A DNA stretch of 64,000 bases from Phycisphaerales bacterium (GCA_020845755.1 JADLFE010000033.1:124001-188000); one strand, 5' to 3'; positions 7,579 through 18,313 are shown, numbered from the stretch's first letter. Made by a program: numbers and translations. Notes: generated by a model not told the origin, from the letters alone.

Positions 7579-10500
7579 CTACGCGGCGTTCATCGTCGAC
7601 CAGCGGTCCATAGCGAGGTCGTAGCGAAACATGATCAGGTCCGCGCCGCTCCGGGCAAGCAGCACCATCAGGTTGCCAGACGACGATGCGCCCATGGGCA
7701 TGCCCAGATCGACCGACGAATTCGCCTCGCCCGAGACGCTCGTGTCGTACCAGAACACGCTCGGAGTCCAGCGGAGCATGCGCGCGTCGCCCGCGGCGTC
7801 AATCGCAAACACGTTGATCCCGCCGTCGTCGCTGGTGGCGACCTCGACCGCCTCGGCGATCACGGGCGCGCCCGCGGCGTCGGTCAGGTCGGCGACCTGC
7901 CAGCGGTTGGGATCATCGGGGAGTCCCGGCGCCCACCAGTACGTTGAGACATGACCCTCGTCGGTCATGCCGACGATGTTCATGCCGCCCCACGCCGTGA
8001 CGAACGCGTCGAGTTGTCCGCTGAAGGTCGGGCCGTCGAATGCGGTCGTCATGTTGACGTACTGCCACGCGTCCAGGCCGGGCGCCCACCAGTAGACGAC
8101 GACCTCGCCTGAGTCGTTGAGGCCCGCGAGGTTCAGGCCGTCCCACCCGCTGACATACCCGGTCAGGCCGCGCGAGAGCGTCGGGCCGTCGACGAGCAGT
8201 GTAAGGTCGGAGTGCTGCCAGGAATCGAGCCCCGGCGCCCACCAGTAGTTGACGGCATGCCCCTGCGCGTCCAGACCGCCGATGTGGATCGACCCCCAAC
8301 TGGGTGAGTAGAAGGTGAGGTCGCCGGTCAGGCCGTCGGCGTCGATCTCGGCGGTGAGGTTGCGCGCGGTCCATGTTCCGTCCTCGGGCGAGCCCGAGAT
8401 GAGCCATACACGCCGCGTGGTGTCGGTGATCGCAAGGTGCACCGTGCCGTCGGAGGTGGTGAAAGGCGTCATATCGCGCACCTGCCCGCGGAAGTTGGCG
8501 ATGGCGGCGATGTCCTGCGTCTGCTGCATGCCCACCGACTGGCCGGTGATGATCGCCTTCGGCTGGCTGTCCTCGCCCAGGAAGAACGTGACCATGGTGT
8601 CGTCGACGGGAAGCGAAACGACTTCCTGCGCCTGGCCTGACGACCCGCGTGCCCTGAACTTGATCGCAAGGTCGGTCGTGAAGTTCGGGAGCACGATGGA
8701 GAGTGTGCCGTTGCCGGCATACTGGGCGGAGTAGGTCGCCGAAGCGCTGGTGACGAACATGTTGGTGGCCCAGACCTCGACGTCGACGAGTTGGTCGAGG
8801 TCCAGCCCCGTGATGGTGAGGGTGGCGCCCGAGACAAGCGAGGCCGAGACATTGGAGTCGTTGAGGATGTACACCATGCCCTGGGCACCGTCGCTCATGC
8901 CCCAGGAGTGGAGTGTGTGACCAGAGGCGACGGCCGAGACTTTGCCGGCGAGCGGATCGGCGTCGAAGTGGGACCAGTCCATGGCGAGCGTCTGGCTGGC
9001 GGCGAAGCGCCCGAAGGTCTGCTGATAGTAACGCATCGTGCTCGTCAGGATGTAGCCGTTGAACGCGAGTTCCTCGGTGTTGATGCGCAGCGGCGTGCCG
9101 AACTGGCCGTTGGCCAGCGCCGACCAGATCGCGACGCGGTAGTTGGCCTCGTCCTCCTGCTGGGTGAAGGATGAGGAGTACGCGGGAACGCCGCCCGGCC
9201 AGTCCGCTCGCGTATTGCCCCACTCGCCGGAGATGATGGGGCGATTGTCGATGCGGTGCGTCGCCCAGTAGTTCGTGAAGTACGCCGTCTCCTGCGCCAG
9301 CATGATGCTCTTGTCCTCGGCCGGGTTGTTGATGGGCTCCTCGTTGCTGTTGGTGTAGAGGTGCGGCGTGAGAACATCCCACGTGCGCGAGTACAGGATC
9401 TCGCGGGCCAGCGGGCCGCGCGGATCACGCACGATCGTGCTGTTCATGACCAGGCGATCGGGATCGATCTGCTTGATGTACGCGGCCAACTGGTCAATCC
9501 ACCCGGCGCGGGTGCGGAACTCCGTCTCGCGGCCCGGCTCGCTGTTCCCCTCGGCGTTCAGGGTCCATTCATAACTGTCCCACTCGGAGACCGGCTCGTA
9601 CCCGATGACCGATGAGGCATAGGCGCTCTCCTGAACCCACGAAACCACGGTGTCCATGCGCGCCTTGGCGATCTCGAGCGTGCCGCTGTCCTGGAAGAAG
9701 TTGTTGATGTCGGTCAGCGGGCCCCCCATGCTGGTCGCCCAGGGCCCTTCGAGCCCGAACGCCTCGTCGTACGAGAACGAGTCGAACGGGCTGAAGATGA
9801 CGTGGATCCCGCGCGTGCCGCACTCTTCGAGGATGTTGTGGATGAAGGCCCGCATGTCCTGGTTGAATTGGCCGTTCTGCTGCTCGAGCCAGTACAGCCC
9901 CTGCGGCGGGTTGGGGTTGCCCGTGTAGTGCACGTTCTGAAGTTCGAGGTATACACGCATCGTGTTGATGCCGCGGTTCTCGAGCATGTCCAGGTACGGC
10001 CCGGCGGTGCCCTCGTAGGAGGGCTCGTCGTGGAAGTTGTGGTACATCTGGTTGGCGTTGTCCCACACATCGCCGGGGAAGAGGTTCCGCGTGTAGGCCC
10101 ACGAAAGCGCCAGGTGATCGCCCACGGCGACAAAGGCCTCGCCGTTCTCGTGCATCAGCATCGTGCCCGCGGGCGAAGGAATGATGCGCCCCTTGTCGCC
10201 CGTGATGGCGGCGTCGGTCGAGAAACTCGCCGAGTTCGAGAGATCGCCGAGATTCCCCGCCCCGTCCACGCCGCGAACACTGACGTAATACGTCGTGGAG
10301 GGTGAGAGTTCCGCGATGCGCAGCATCTCCGACTGGCCGGCCAATCGCGGCGTGTAGGTCTGGCGGACCACGTCCGCGCCGCGCCACGCGTCGTCGCTGG
10401 TGATCGGCGAGGTTGCGACGCGGATTTCGTACCTCGACACGCTCCCAAGACCGCCCGTCGTGCCCGCGGGCGCCGTGAACGTCAACTGAGCGCCGTAGGC

Positions 10501-11478
10501 CGAGAGATTCTGCGCCGCGAGATTCGTGATGGCGGCGGGCTTGGCCAGGGCGCGGCTGTCGATGAACATCGCCTGCGCGTAGTTCACCGGGCCATGGATC
10601 CCCGCGAGGGTCGCGCTGTACGAACTGTGCACGCCCTGGACGTGGTCGTCGATGAAGTGCGGCACGTCGAAGCGATTCGACGCGTCACGGTTGTCGGACA
10701 GGTTTCGCGTCGACCCGTCCTGGTCGAGAATGAGATCGAAGTTCATGCCCATCGTCGTGCCGTGGGTCGGTGCGCTGATGCGTAGCGCCGTCCACGGGAG
10801 ATACATCTCCATGGACCAGCCCGTGTCGGTATCCGATGAATTGTTGATTGTGCCGGCGTAGGTGGTGGCGTACGAGGCGCCGGTCGGGATGAAGAAGTCC
10901 CAGGGATTGAGCCCTGCCTGCTCGACGTCGTACCAGTTGAACTCCTCGGAGTCGGCCGCACCGCCCGCGCCGTCGCCCGTCACGTACTTGTACCGCTTCA
11001 CCGCGCCGGAGCCCGAGTACGAATCGGTCCACGCGGCGATGCTCGCGCCGAAGGCGTAGTCCCCGTTCTGAAAGTACTCGTCGCGCGAGTTATTGGGATC
11101 GAAGTAGAAGGTCAACGAGTCGTCGCTCTCGACCTCCCACCGATTGCCCGTCCCCGAGCCCATCCCGTCGGCCCACAGGTTCTCGTCCTGCACTTCGGCG
11201 GACATGGAGATTCCCGTGTCGTCCCACATCATGCGGATGGTGGCGGCCCGGTCGTTCCGGGTGGCCTGGGTGCGGAAGATGGTGAGCGCCGAATCCCAGT
11301 CGGCGTCCGAGAGCGTGCCGTCGATCACGGCGCTGCCTCGCGGGATCGCCCAGAGGGGGTTGTCGGGTGTGACGGGGTCGGCCGCCATGAGGGTTCGCGC
11401 CTCGAGGGGCTCGATCGAGCCTGCAAGGCGAGCGAGATGTCGACGACCAGACCAACCAAAGCGCGCGGACACACCCAT
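7579..11478 (-). CDS. Large secreted glycoside hydrolase with LEPR-XLL leader and 51-residue repeats
   Basis: 1299 residues. The N-terminus has IEPLEARTLMA (22-32), the LEPR-XLL signature of planctomycete exported proteins. Next comes a CBM9-like beta-sandwich (about 40-300, GSAVIDGTLSDADWD opening), a fibronectin type III domain (about 315-422) and a GH5-like TIM barrel (about 435-800). Likely acid/base is Glu632 (YEPVSEWD) and nucleophile Glu752 (ISGEWGN). After a beta-rich linker, repeats of exactly 51 residues (YWWAPGL at 1078, 1129 and 1180, with weaker flanking copies) suggest a propeller-like lectin domain. Predicted role: extracellular cleavage of a plant or algal beta-mannan or glucan; substrate is inference. 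It is the only gene of its run, with a weak ribosome site. Confidence 0.8.
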   Translation of the reverse strand: MGVSARFGWSGRRHLARLAGSIEPLEARTLMAADPVTPDNPLWAIPRGSAVIDGTLSDADWDSALTIFRTQATRNDRAATIRMMWDDTGISMSAEVQDENLWADGMGSGTGNRWEVESDDSLTFYFDPNNSRDEYFQNGDYAFGASIAAWTDSYSGSGAVKRYKYVTGDGAGGAADSEEFNWYDVEQAGLNPWDFFIPTGASYATTYAGTINNSSDTDTGWSMEMYLPWTALRISAPTHGTTMGMNFDLILDQDGSTRNLSDNRDASNRFDVPHFIDDHVQGVHSSYSATLAGIHGPVNYAQAMFIDSRALAKPAAITNLAAQNLSAYGAQLTFTAPAGTTGGLGSVSRYEIRVATSPITSDDAWRGADVVRQTYTPRLAGQSEMLRIAELSPSTTYYVSVRGVDGAGNLGDLSNSASFSTDAAITGDKGRIIPSPAGTMLMHENGEAFVAVGDHLALSWAYTRNLFPGDVWDNANQMYHNFHDEPSYEGTAGPYLDMLENRGINTMRVYLELQNVHYTGNPNPPQGLYWLEQQNGQFNQDMRAFIHNILEECGTRGIHVIFSPFDSFSYDEAFGLEGPWATSMGGPLTDINNFFQDSGTLEIAKARMDTVVSWVQESAYASSVIGYEPVSEWDSYEWTLNAEGNSEPGRETEFRTRAGWIDQLAAYIKQIDPDRLVMNSTIVRDPRGPLAREILYSRTWDVLTPHLYTNSNEEPINNPAEDKSIMLAQETAYFTNYWATHRIDNRPIISGEWGNTRADWPGGVPAYSSSFTQQEDEANYRVAIWSALANGQFGTPLRINTEELAFNGYILTSTMRYYQQTFGRFAASQTLAMDWSHFDADPLAGKVSAVASGHTLHSWGMSDGAQGMVYILNDSNVSASLVSGATLTITGLDLDQLVDVEVWATNMFVTSASATYSAQYAGNGTLSIVLPNFTTDLAIKFRARGSSGQAQEVVSLPVDDTMVTFFLGEDSQPKAIITGQSVGMQQTQDIAAIANFRGQVRDMTPFTTSDGTVHLAITDTTRRVWLISGSPEDGTWTARNLTAEIDADGLTGDLTFYSPSWGSIHIGGLDAQGHAVNYWWAPGLDSWQHSDLTLLVDGPTLSRGLTGYVSGWDGLNLAGLNDSGEVVVYWWAPGLDAWQYVNMTTAFDGPTFSGQLDAFVTAWGGMNIVGMTDEGHVSTYWWAPGLPDDPNRWQVADLTDAAGAPVIAEAVEVATSDDGGINVFAIDAAGDARMLRWTPSVFWYDTSVSGEANSSVDLGMPMGASSSGNLMVLLARSGADLIMFRYDLAMDRWSTMNAA
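7879..8301 (-). repeat. Tandem 51-residue YWWAPGL repeats inside the hydrolase
   Basis: Residues about 1060-1200 contain three near-identical units with the pattern [VT]xYWWAPGLxxWQ...DLT, starting exactly 51 codons apart. Degenerate copies sit before (RRVWLISG, about 1022) and after (RMLRWTPSVFWYD, about 1233). The spacing suits blades of a beta-propeller or similar repeat fold that binds ligand. Confidence 0.75.
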
Positions 11479-11653
11479 GTCTCTCGTCTCCCGTGCCGCG
11501 CCGTCGCGGCGGGAGGTCGATCGGAGAGAATCTCCCTGGATGCAAGGCAGAAGTTGCCGGTTTTGAGGTTACAGGACCACGCCGGCCTTGCGCGATTGTG
11601 AAGGGTGGCAACGGCGTGACAGTCGGCGCGGCTGACAGCCCGAAAATCAGAAT

Positions 11654-11736
11654 GCGGGTGACAGGAATCGAACCTGCAAAGCCTTTCGGCCACGGGAACC
11701 TAAATCCCGCGCGTCTGCCAGTTCCGCCACACCCGC
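11654..11736 (-). tRNA. tRNA-Leu (anticodon UAG)
   Basis: The minus strand folds as an 83-base class II tRNA. The acceptor stem is GCGGGTG pairing with CACCCGC, the anticodon arm CGGGA-TTTAGGT-TCCCG reads TAG, a long variable arm follows, and the T arm contains GGTTCGATTCC. CCA is not encoded. UAG reads CUA and other CUN leucine codons. Confidence 0.95.
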
Positions 11737-11890
11737 TCCGTCCATAATCCTACCGTTGCGGCCGGGGATTCGGCGCACTTCTGATGAAAGTGTGTGGCAA
11801 AGCGCCGAACAAAGACGAGTCGGGCGGGATATGGGGCTGAGAACCCTCCGTCCGGCGGCCGCCCGGTTACGCCGGGCATTGGGGATCCAC

Positions 11891-12712
11891 ATGAGTGCTC
11901 GTCAAGGTTCCGGCAGTTCGATCGCGCCCATCTTCCTCCGCCTGTGTCTGGGCATCACGTTCGTCTGGGCGGGCCTCGGAAAAGTGATGAACGAGAGCGC
12001 GGTATCGGGCGATGCGGCCGCGGTGCTGGCGAACATGGGTGTCATCGCGCCGCCGGGCAAACCGACTTCGATGGGCCCGCGCGACGCCATGCCGACACTG
12101 ATGTCCCTGACCGGCCCCCAGGACCAGCCCAAGGAACCCGCGCCCAAGGAACCAGCCGCAACTCCACCCGTCAGCACGCCTGCGCCCGCCGCCAGCACGC
12201 CGCACTACACCGCGGCCGACTTCCCCGAGCCGGTCAAGATCAAGAACGTTCACTTCATCACGATCATGGTCGCCAACGCGACCGTTGTGCCCATGAATGA
12301 CAAGGGCGAGCCCGCCAAGACGCGCCTGCTTCCCGCGGCGCTGGGCCAACCCCCGTGGCCGGTTGTGCTCGCCTGGGGCGCGGCCATCACCGAACTCGTC
12401 GGCGGAGCGATGATCCTCGTCGGACTGTTCACCCGATTCTGGGCCCTGGGCCTGGCCGTGGTGATGGGCGTCGCCATGTGGCTTACCCAGTTCGGCCCGG
12501 CGATCCAGGCGGGGACGACCCAGCTCCTGTTCCTGCCGGCGTATCCCGCCAAGGACCTGCAGGCGTGGATGCCGCTCTTCTGGCAGTTCTCGCTTTTCTG
12601 CTCGGCGATGGACGTGCTTTGCCTGGGCGCCGGAGCATTGTCGCTCGACGGGCTGTTCTTCATGAAGTCCGGCGCGCCGGCCCCCAAGCCCCCGGCCGAG
12701 AAGGTGGCCTAG
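11891..12712 (+). CDS. DoxX family membrane protein
   Basis: A 273-residue inner-membrane protein. TM1 (PIFLRLCLGITFVWAGLGK, about 13-31) carries the DoxX R-x-xLG-x-xF-x-xxGxxK pattern. Three further helices lie at about 155-175 (WGAAITELVGGAMILVGL), 180-200 and 240-262. About 85 extra, Pro/Ala-rich residues (40-125, repeated KEPAPKEPAA) sit between TM1 and TM2; DoxX proteins are normally around 140 residues without this. Family members are tied to redox or quinone chemistry, but no specific reaction can be assigned. I chose the ATG at 11891, preceded by GGGGA. It stands alone on the plus strand between tRNA-Leu and the VWA-like gene. Confidence 0.8.
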   Translation: MSARQGSGSSIAPIFLRLCLGITFVWAGLGKVMNESAVSGDAAAVLANMGVIAPPGKPTSMGPRDAMPTLMSLTGPQDQPKEPAPKEPAATPPVSTPAPAASTPHYTAADFPEPVKIKNVHFITIMVANATVVPMNDKGEPAKTRLLPAALGQPPWPVVLAWGAAITELVGGAMILVGLFTRFWALGLAVVMGVAMWLTQFGPAIQAGTTQLLFLPAYPAKDLQAWMPLFWQFSLFCSAMDVLCLGAGALSLDGLFFMKSGAPAPKPPAEKVA

Positions 12713-12857
12713 GGACAGATACCGGAAGTCGGGCGGATCATGAACCGGCTCGCGTGCTCGAAGCAGAGTGTTCGACTCGCTCGTTCACGGGCTGAAGCAC
12801 ACGCGGGCAAACGTCGAAACACATGGAGTCGCGCGACGCGGAAACGATCGACCCGGC

Positions 12858-13952
12858 ATGGCAAAGGGAACGCAGCAATCCGGACGCGTGCTGAACCCGT
12901 GGATCACGGGGGGCGTCTGTGCCGCGCTCTCGCTGGTGGTGCACGCCGGGGCGCTCTGGTGGGTGCACTCGTACCGCGCGATGCTGGGACGCACGAACGC
13001 GCTGGTTGATTCGCTCCCCGCGACGATCGAGAGCACGCTTGTGCTCGCGCAGCCGAGTCCGCCGCCCAGTGCCGCAAGCGTGCCGAAGCCACCCCCCCCA
13101 CCGCCGGAAGTTCCCAAGGATGATCCGCCCGAAGATCAGATCACCACACCGTTGCCGAGCGAGGCTCTGGTCACCCGCGCGATGATGAACAACGTCCTCG
13201 ATACGCCCCGGCGGATTGTGCCGGCGCCCCACCCCACGCCGACTTCCGCGGCAACTGTCGAAATCACGCCGAACGCCGTGTCGACCAGCAGCGAAGCGGC
13301 GCCCATCACGTTCGCCGGCGTCGCGGCGGAGCGCGCGTCGACAATCGTGTACGTGGTGGATGCGTCGGGGCCTATGGCCTCGAGCCTGCCGTTTGTCGTG
13401 GACGAATTATCGCGCTCGATCGAGAGCCTCGCCCCCTCCCAGCAGTTCCAGGTCATTCTCTTCCGCTCGCCGCCCGCCTCGAAAGACGCCGAGCCGGGCG
13501 TCACCAGCAACCCCGGCTATGAGATGTTCACCGGCGCGGGGCAGGGCCTGCTCTCTGCCACGCGCGACGTGAAAGACCGTGTGCGCGCGTGGCTCACGAG
13601 CGTCCGGCCGGCCGGGCGCTCCGACCCGCTTCCCGGACTCCGGGCGGCGCTGTCGATGAAGCCGAGCCTGGTGTTCCTGCTCTCGCGGAGCATCAAACGA
13701 TCCGGCCCGACCACGCAATGGGGCGCTGGTGCCACGGCCATCCTCACCACGCTCGATCGCCTCAACCCCCTCCAACGCGTCAGCGGCCAGCGCGCCAGCG
13801 TCATCAAGACAATCCAGTTCCTCGATGATGATCCGAGCGGCCTGCTCCGCTCCATCGCCAGCGTCCACGGCGACGGCGCGGGCTCCTACCGCGTGCTCGA
13901 ACTCGCCGAACTCACCGGCTCACGCGTGAGCGGCCTGGGCGAAGTGCCGTAG
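12858..13952 (+). CDS. Membrane-anchored VWA-like protein
   Basis: 364 residues from the ATG at 12858. One TM helix near the N-terminus (about 16-36, WITGGVCAALSLVVHAGAL) is followed by a long Pro-rich spacer (about 65-120) and a von Willebrand A-like fold starting at STIVYVVDASGPM (about 161-173). The MIDAS motif is degenerate: DASGP replaces DxSxS, so metal binding may be lost. Similar proteins in planctomycetes have a TonB/energy-transducer-like N-terminus with a VWA domain in the periplasm. Function unknown. Its upstream neighbour DoxX is 145 bases away. Confidence 0.7.
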   Translation: MAKGTQQSGRVLNPWITGGVCAALSLVVHAGALWWVHSYRAMLGRTNALVDSLPATIESTLVLAQPSPPPSAASVPKPPPPPPEVPKDDPPEDQITTPLPSEALVTRAMMNNVLDTPRRIVPAPHPTPTSAATVEITPNAVSTSSEAAPITFAGVAAERASTIVYVVDASGPMASSLPFVVDELSRSIESLAPSQQFQVILFRSPPASKDAEPGVTSNPGYEMFTGAGQGLLSATRDVKDRVRAWLTSVRPAGRSDPLPGLRAALSMKPSLVFLLSRSIKRSGPTTQWGAGATAILTTLDRLNPLQRVSGQRASVIKTIQFLDDDPSGLLRSIASVHGDGAGSYRVLELAELTGSRVSGLGEVP

Positions 13953-15808
<1,856 letters not shown>

Positions 15809-15849
15809 TCCGGCGATCAGCACGGATCAGAACTCAAGGATTTCCCAAG

Positions 15850-15873
15850 CCCCGGCGACGAGCCGGGGTTTTT
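15850..15873 (+). terminator. Rho-independent terminator after atpD
   Basis: A 7-bp stem CCCCGGC-GACGA-GCCGGGG followed by TTTTT, 41 bases after the atpD stop codon. Confidence 0.9.
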
Positions 15874-15885
15874 CGTTGTGGCTAT

Positions 15886-16368
15886 TCACTTGCCCTCGTA
15901 CGCCGCCGTCAACTTTGCGATATCCAGCTTCCGCATCTGCATCATCGCCGTCATGGCCCGGTCGGCGCGGGCGGTGTCTTTGTCCTGGATCATCTTCAGG
16001 AGCACCCGCGGGCAGATCTGCCACGTGAGGCCGAACTTATCCTTGAGCCAGCCGCACTGGCTCTCCTGGCCGCCGCCGGTGGTCAGCTTTGACCAGTAGT
16101 GATCGACCTCGTCCTGAGTGTCGCACTGGACCAGGAGCGAGATCGCCTCGTTGAATGTGAACGTCGGCCCGCCGTTGAGCGCGATGTACTGCTGGCCTTC
16201 GAGTTCAAAGGTGATGGTGAGGACCGAGCCCCTGGGGCCCGGGCCGACGCCGCCGCAACGCATCACGTCGAGGATCTTTGATCGCTTGAACACGGAGCAG
16301 TAGAAGTCGACGGCCTCCTCGGCGTTGTCGTTGAACCACAGGAAGGTGACGATCTTCTGCTCGGACAT
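15886..16368 (-). CDS. VOC family protein (PhnB / 3-dmu-9_3-mt type)
   Basis: A 160-residue protein with the paired beta-alpha-beta-beta-beta modules of the vicinal-oxygen-chelate fold. Markers are KIVTFLWFNDNAEEAVDFY at the start, YIALNGGP in the middle and the repeat TQDEVDHYWSKL, GGQESQCGWLKDKFG, WQICP. This is the PhnB/'3-demethylubiquinone methyltransferase-like' subgroup, which despite that name has no proven methyltransferase activity. The start is ATG at 16368 with GGAGG just upstream. Last gene of the TetR-led run (TetR, VOC, SRPBCC, VOC); such proteins are often co-inherited accessory genes of unknown substrate. Confidence 0.85.
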   Translation of the reverse strand: MSEQKIVTFLWFNDNAEEAVDFYCSVFKRSKILDVMRCGGVGPGPRGSVLTITFELEGQQYIALNGGPTFTFNEAISLLVQCDTQDEVDHYWSKLTTGGGQESQCGWLKDKFGLTWQICPRVLLKMIQDKDTARADRAMTAMMQMRKLDIAKLTAAYEGK

Positions 16369-16425
16369 GGAGGCCTCCGGTATTGGTGGATCGAACATCT
16401 GGCGGTCGTTCGCGTGCGTCTTGGG

Positions 16426-16911
16426 TCAGAGCGTGGCCGCGAGTACTTCGAGTTGATCGGTCGCCTTGCCCCAGCCGGGATGGAATCCCATGTCTTCATG
16501 GGCTTTGCGATCGGCGATGGTCCAGTGCTGGACACGTGCCGTGTAGCGGGTCTTCCCCTGGCCCAGATCCTCGAACGTGATCGTGCCGACCATGAACGGC
16601 TTGTTCGAGGGCTCCCACGCACGGACGAACGCGTCGGTGAAGACGATCTTCCTGTTCTTCACGACGTCGAGGTACACGCCGTGGTTTGGGAATTCCTGGC
16701 CCTCGGGGCTCTGCATGACGATGCACGACGAGCCGCCCGGGCGCAGGTCGATATCGGCCCGCACGGTTTTCCAGGGTTCCGGCGTGAACCACTTCACGAT
16801 GATTGCCGGATCGGTCCACGCGCGAAAGAGCTTGTCGGGCGTGGCGTTGATGATGCGTGTGAACGAGAGCTCGCGATCTGCGATCGATTCTGCGGCGGCC
16901 TCGATGGGCAT
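16426..16911 (-). CDS. SRPBCC / AHSA1-like domain protein
   Basis: A 161-residue single START-like domain. Typical AHSA1 pattern: FTRIINATPDKLFRAWTDP near the N-terminus, KWFTPEPWKT, DLRPGGSSCIVM, then FEDLGQGKTRYTARV and a C-terminal helix ending GWGKATDQLEVL. These domains form a deep hydrophobic pocket for a small ligand; no reaction is assigned. Shine-Dalgarno AAGGAG lies 8 bases before the ATG. It sits between two VOC genes on the same strand and is probably in the TetR-controlled operon. Confidence 0.88.
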   Translation of the reverse strand: MPIEAAAESIADRELSFTRIINATPDKLFRAWTDPAIIVKWFTPEPWKTVRADIDLRPGGSSCIVMQSPEGQEFPNHGVYLDVVKNRKIVFTDAFVRAWEPSNKPFMVGTITFEDLGQGKTRYTARVQHWTIADRKAHEDMGFHPGWGKATDQLEVLAATL

Positions 16912-17050
16912 GGAGTATCTCCTTCAATCCCCACGAACATGTGTGCTATGGGTGGCATCTTGCGGCCGCACCGTACCGCGCCGCGTGCCGAAACACGAGA
17001 TCGTTTTTGGTACGCAAGAGCGAGGTGTGCGGCGGTGCGTGCGGAAGCGC

Positions 17051-17497
17051 TCAGTGCTTGCCCCACTCCTGCGGCACGATCACCATCCACGACACGCCGA
17101 AGCGATCGACCACCATGCCGAATCGCGGCGAGAAGAAGGTCTTGCCGATCGGCATCGTGACAGTGCCACCCTCGGCGAGGGCGGCGAAGGCACGGTCGGC
17201 CTCGGCGGGAGTGTGCACCGCCAGCGAGAGTGAGACGCCCTGGAAGCCGCCGCCCGGGGCGCAGCCGTCGGACGCCATCACCACGCTCGCGCCGACGCGG
17301 AAACTCGAGTGCATGATCTTGTGTTCAAAGCCCGGCGCGAGCATGCCGGGCGGCACGGGGTCGGGGCTCTGGCTGAACTTCATCTTCGATTCGATCTTCG
17401 CGCCCAGCGCCTTCTCATAGAACGCGAGCGCCTCCTCGCAGCGCCCGCCGAACATGAGATACGGCTCAACCACCGCGCCCTCGAACGAATTTCCCAT
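17051..17497 (-). CDS. VOC family protein (glyoxalase/PhnB-like)
   Basis: 148 residues with the VOC double module: VEPYLMFGGRCEEALAFYEKAL, then FEHKIMHSSFRVG and VMASDG, and in the second half HTPAEADRAFAALAEGG, FSPRFGMVVDRFGVSWMV. This is the PhnB-like group often annotated as glyoxalase or bleomycin-resistance-like; substrate unknown. A strong Shine-Dalgarno (AAAGGAG) precedes the ATG. It starts 14 bases downstream of the TetR gene stop on the same strand, which supports one transcript. Confidence 0.87.
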   Translation of the reverse strand: MGNSFEGAVVEPYLMFGGRCEEALAFYEKALGAKIESKMKFSQSPDPVPPGMLAPGFEHKIMHSSFRVGASVVMASDGCAPGGGFQGVSLSLAVHTPAEADRAFAALAEGGTVTMPIGKTFFSPRFGMVVDRFGVSWMVIVPQEWGKH

Positions 17498-17511
17498 GAT
17501 AATCTCCTTTG

Positions 17512-18135
17512 CTAGTCCGCGCGCGTTTGCTTGCTGAACAGGCCTTCAACATACCGCATCAGGTGTCCGATGCAATCGAAAGCGACGTCGGCTGAGTTCT
17601 TGGCCTTGGCGAGCACGAACGCGCCCTGGAGCACCGCCTGGGTGAACAGGCCGAGACTTTCGGCGCTCCACGGCGCCTCGGGCGCATACATCACCTTGGC
17701 GGCGGCAATGTCGCGCGCGACGCCGGCGGCGTGCTCGCTGATGTGCTTGTCACATGCGACACGGATGGCCGGATGCGTCTCATAGGTCTCCTGCACCATC
17801 GTGCCTAGGAGGCAGGTACAGTCGGGAAGTTCGCCGCGAATCATGTTGCCGCGGAACTCGATGTAGCCGAGCAGGCGATCGAGCGGGTCCGAAGCCTGGT
17901 TGAACGGCGCTGCGGTGATGAGCCCCGCGGCCATGGCGGCGAAGTGGTCGGCGGCGACCAGCGCCAAGTCTTCCTTGGTCTTGAAGTGATGGAAGAACGC
18001 ACCCTTGGTCACGCCGGCTGCCCTGCAGAGTTCGTCGACCGAGGTGTCGGCGTAGCCCTTGGCACGGATGACGCGGAGGGCCGCGTTGAGCAGGCGGGTG
18101 CGGGCGTCGGGATGGTCGGCTACTTGCGATTTCAT
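17512..18135 (-). CDS. TetR/AcrR family transcriptional regulator
   Basis: 207 residues. An N-terminal helix-turn-helix (about 10-58: RTRLLNAALRVIRAKGYADTS, then VDELCRAAGVTKGAFFHHF) is the classic TetR DNA-binding domain. The C-terminal helical domain (about 70-205) is of the TetR_C type with DCTCLLGTMVQE, which would bind a small effector. First gene of the operon with two VOC and one SRPBCC genes. It almost certainly represses its own promoter, because a palindrome fills the spacer of a near-consensus promoter 28-45 bases upstream of its start. Confidence 0.93.
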   Translation of the reverse strand: MKSQVADHPDARTRLLNAALRVIRAKGYADTSVDELCRAAGVTKGAFFHHFKTKEDLALVAADHFAAMAAGLITAAPFNQASDPLDRLLGYIEFRGNMIRGELPDCTCLLGTMVQETYETHPAIRVACDKHISEHAAGVARDIAAAKVMYAPEAPWSAESLGLFTQAVLQGAFVLAKAKNSADVAFDCIGHLMRYVEGLFSKQTRAD

Positions 18136-18159
18136 GACTGACCAGTTGGTATGTAGATT

Positions 18160-18188
18160 AGTATACCGACCGGGCGGTATGCTGTCAA
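18160..18188 (-). promoter_or_regulatory. Sigma-70-type promoter of the TetR operon
   Basis: On the minus strand: TTGACA (18183-18188), a 17-base spacer, then TATACT (18160-18165). This is a near-perfect housekeeping promoter, giving a start about 18 bases before the ATG at 18135. It is the best promoter match I see in the window. Confidence 0.85.
18163..18180. promoter_or_regulatory. Palindromic TetR-type operator within the promoter
   Basis: ATACCG-ACCGGG-CGGTAT is an 18-base dyad extendable by two bases on each side with one mismatch. It overlaps the -10 box and fills most of the spacer, so bound regulator would block RNA polymerase. The size and symmetry are typical of TetR-family operators. 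Confidence 0.8.
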
Positions 18189-18279
18189 CACCGGATTGCG
18201 CATTTGAGTTCGGGGCTGCGAGAGATCTCGCCGATCGGCGCGGGACTCGGGACGGGAAACGCGGGAGCGGAATCGGCGA

Positions 18280-18313
18280 TGGAAATGGAAACGGGCCGGG
18301 GAAGCCCGGCCCG
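18280..18313 (-). terminator. Probable terminator of the dockerin protease gene
   Basis: On the minus strand a 9-bp perfect GC stem (CGGGCCGGG, loop CTTC, CCCGGCCCG; plus-strand 18292-18313) is followed by TTTCCATTTCC. The U tract is imperfect. It lies 50 bases after the stop codon. Confidence 0.65.
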
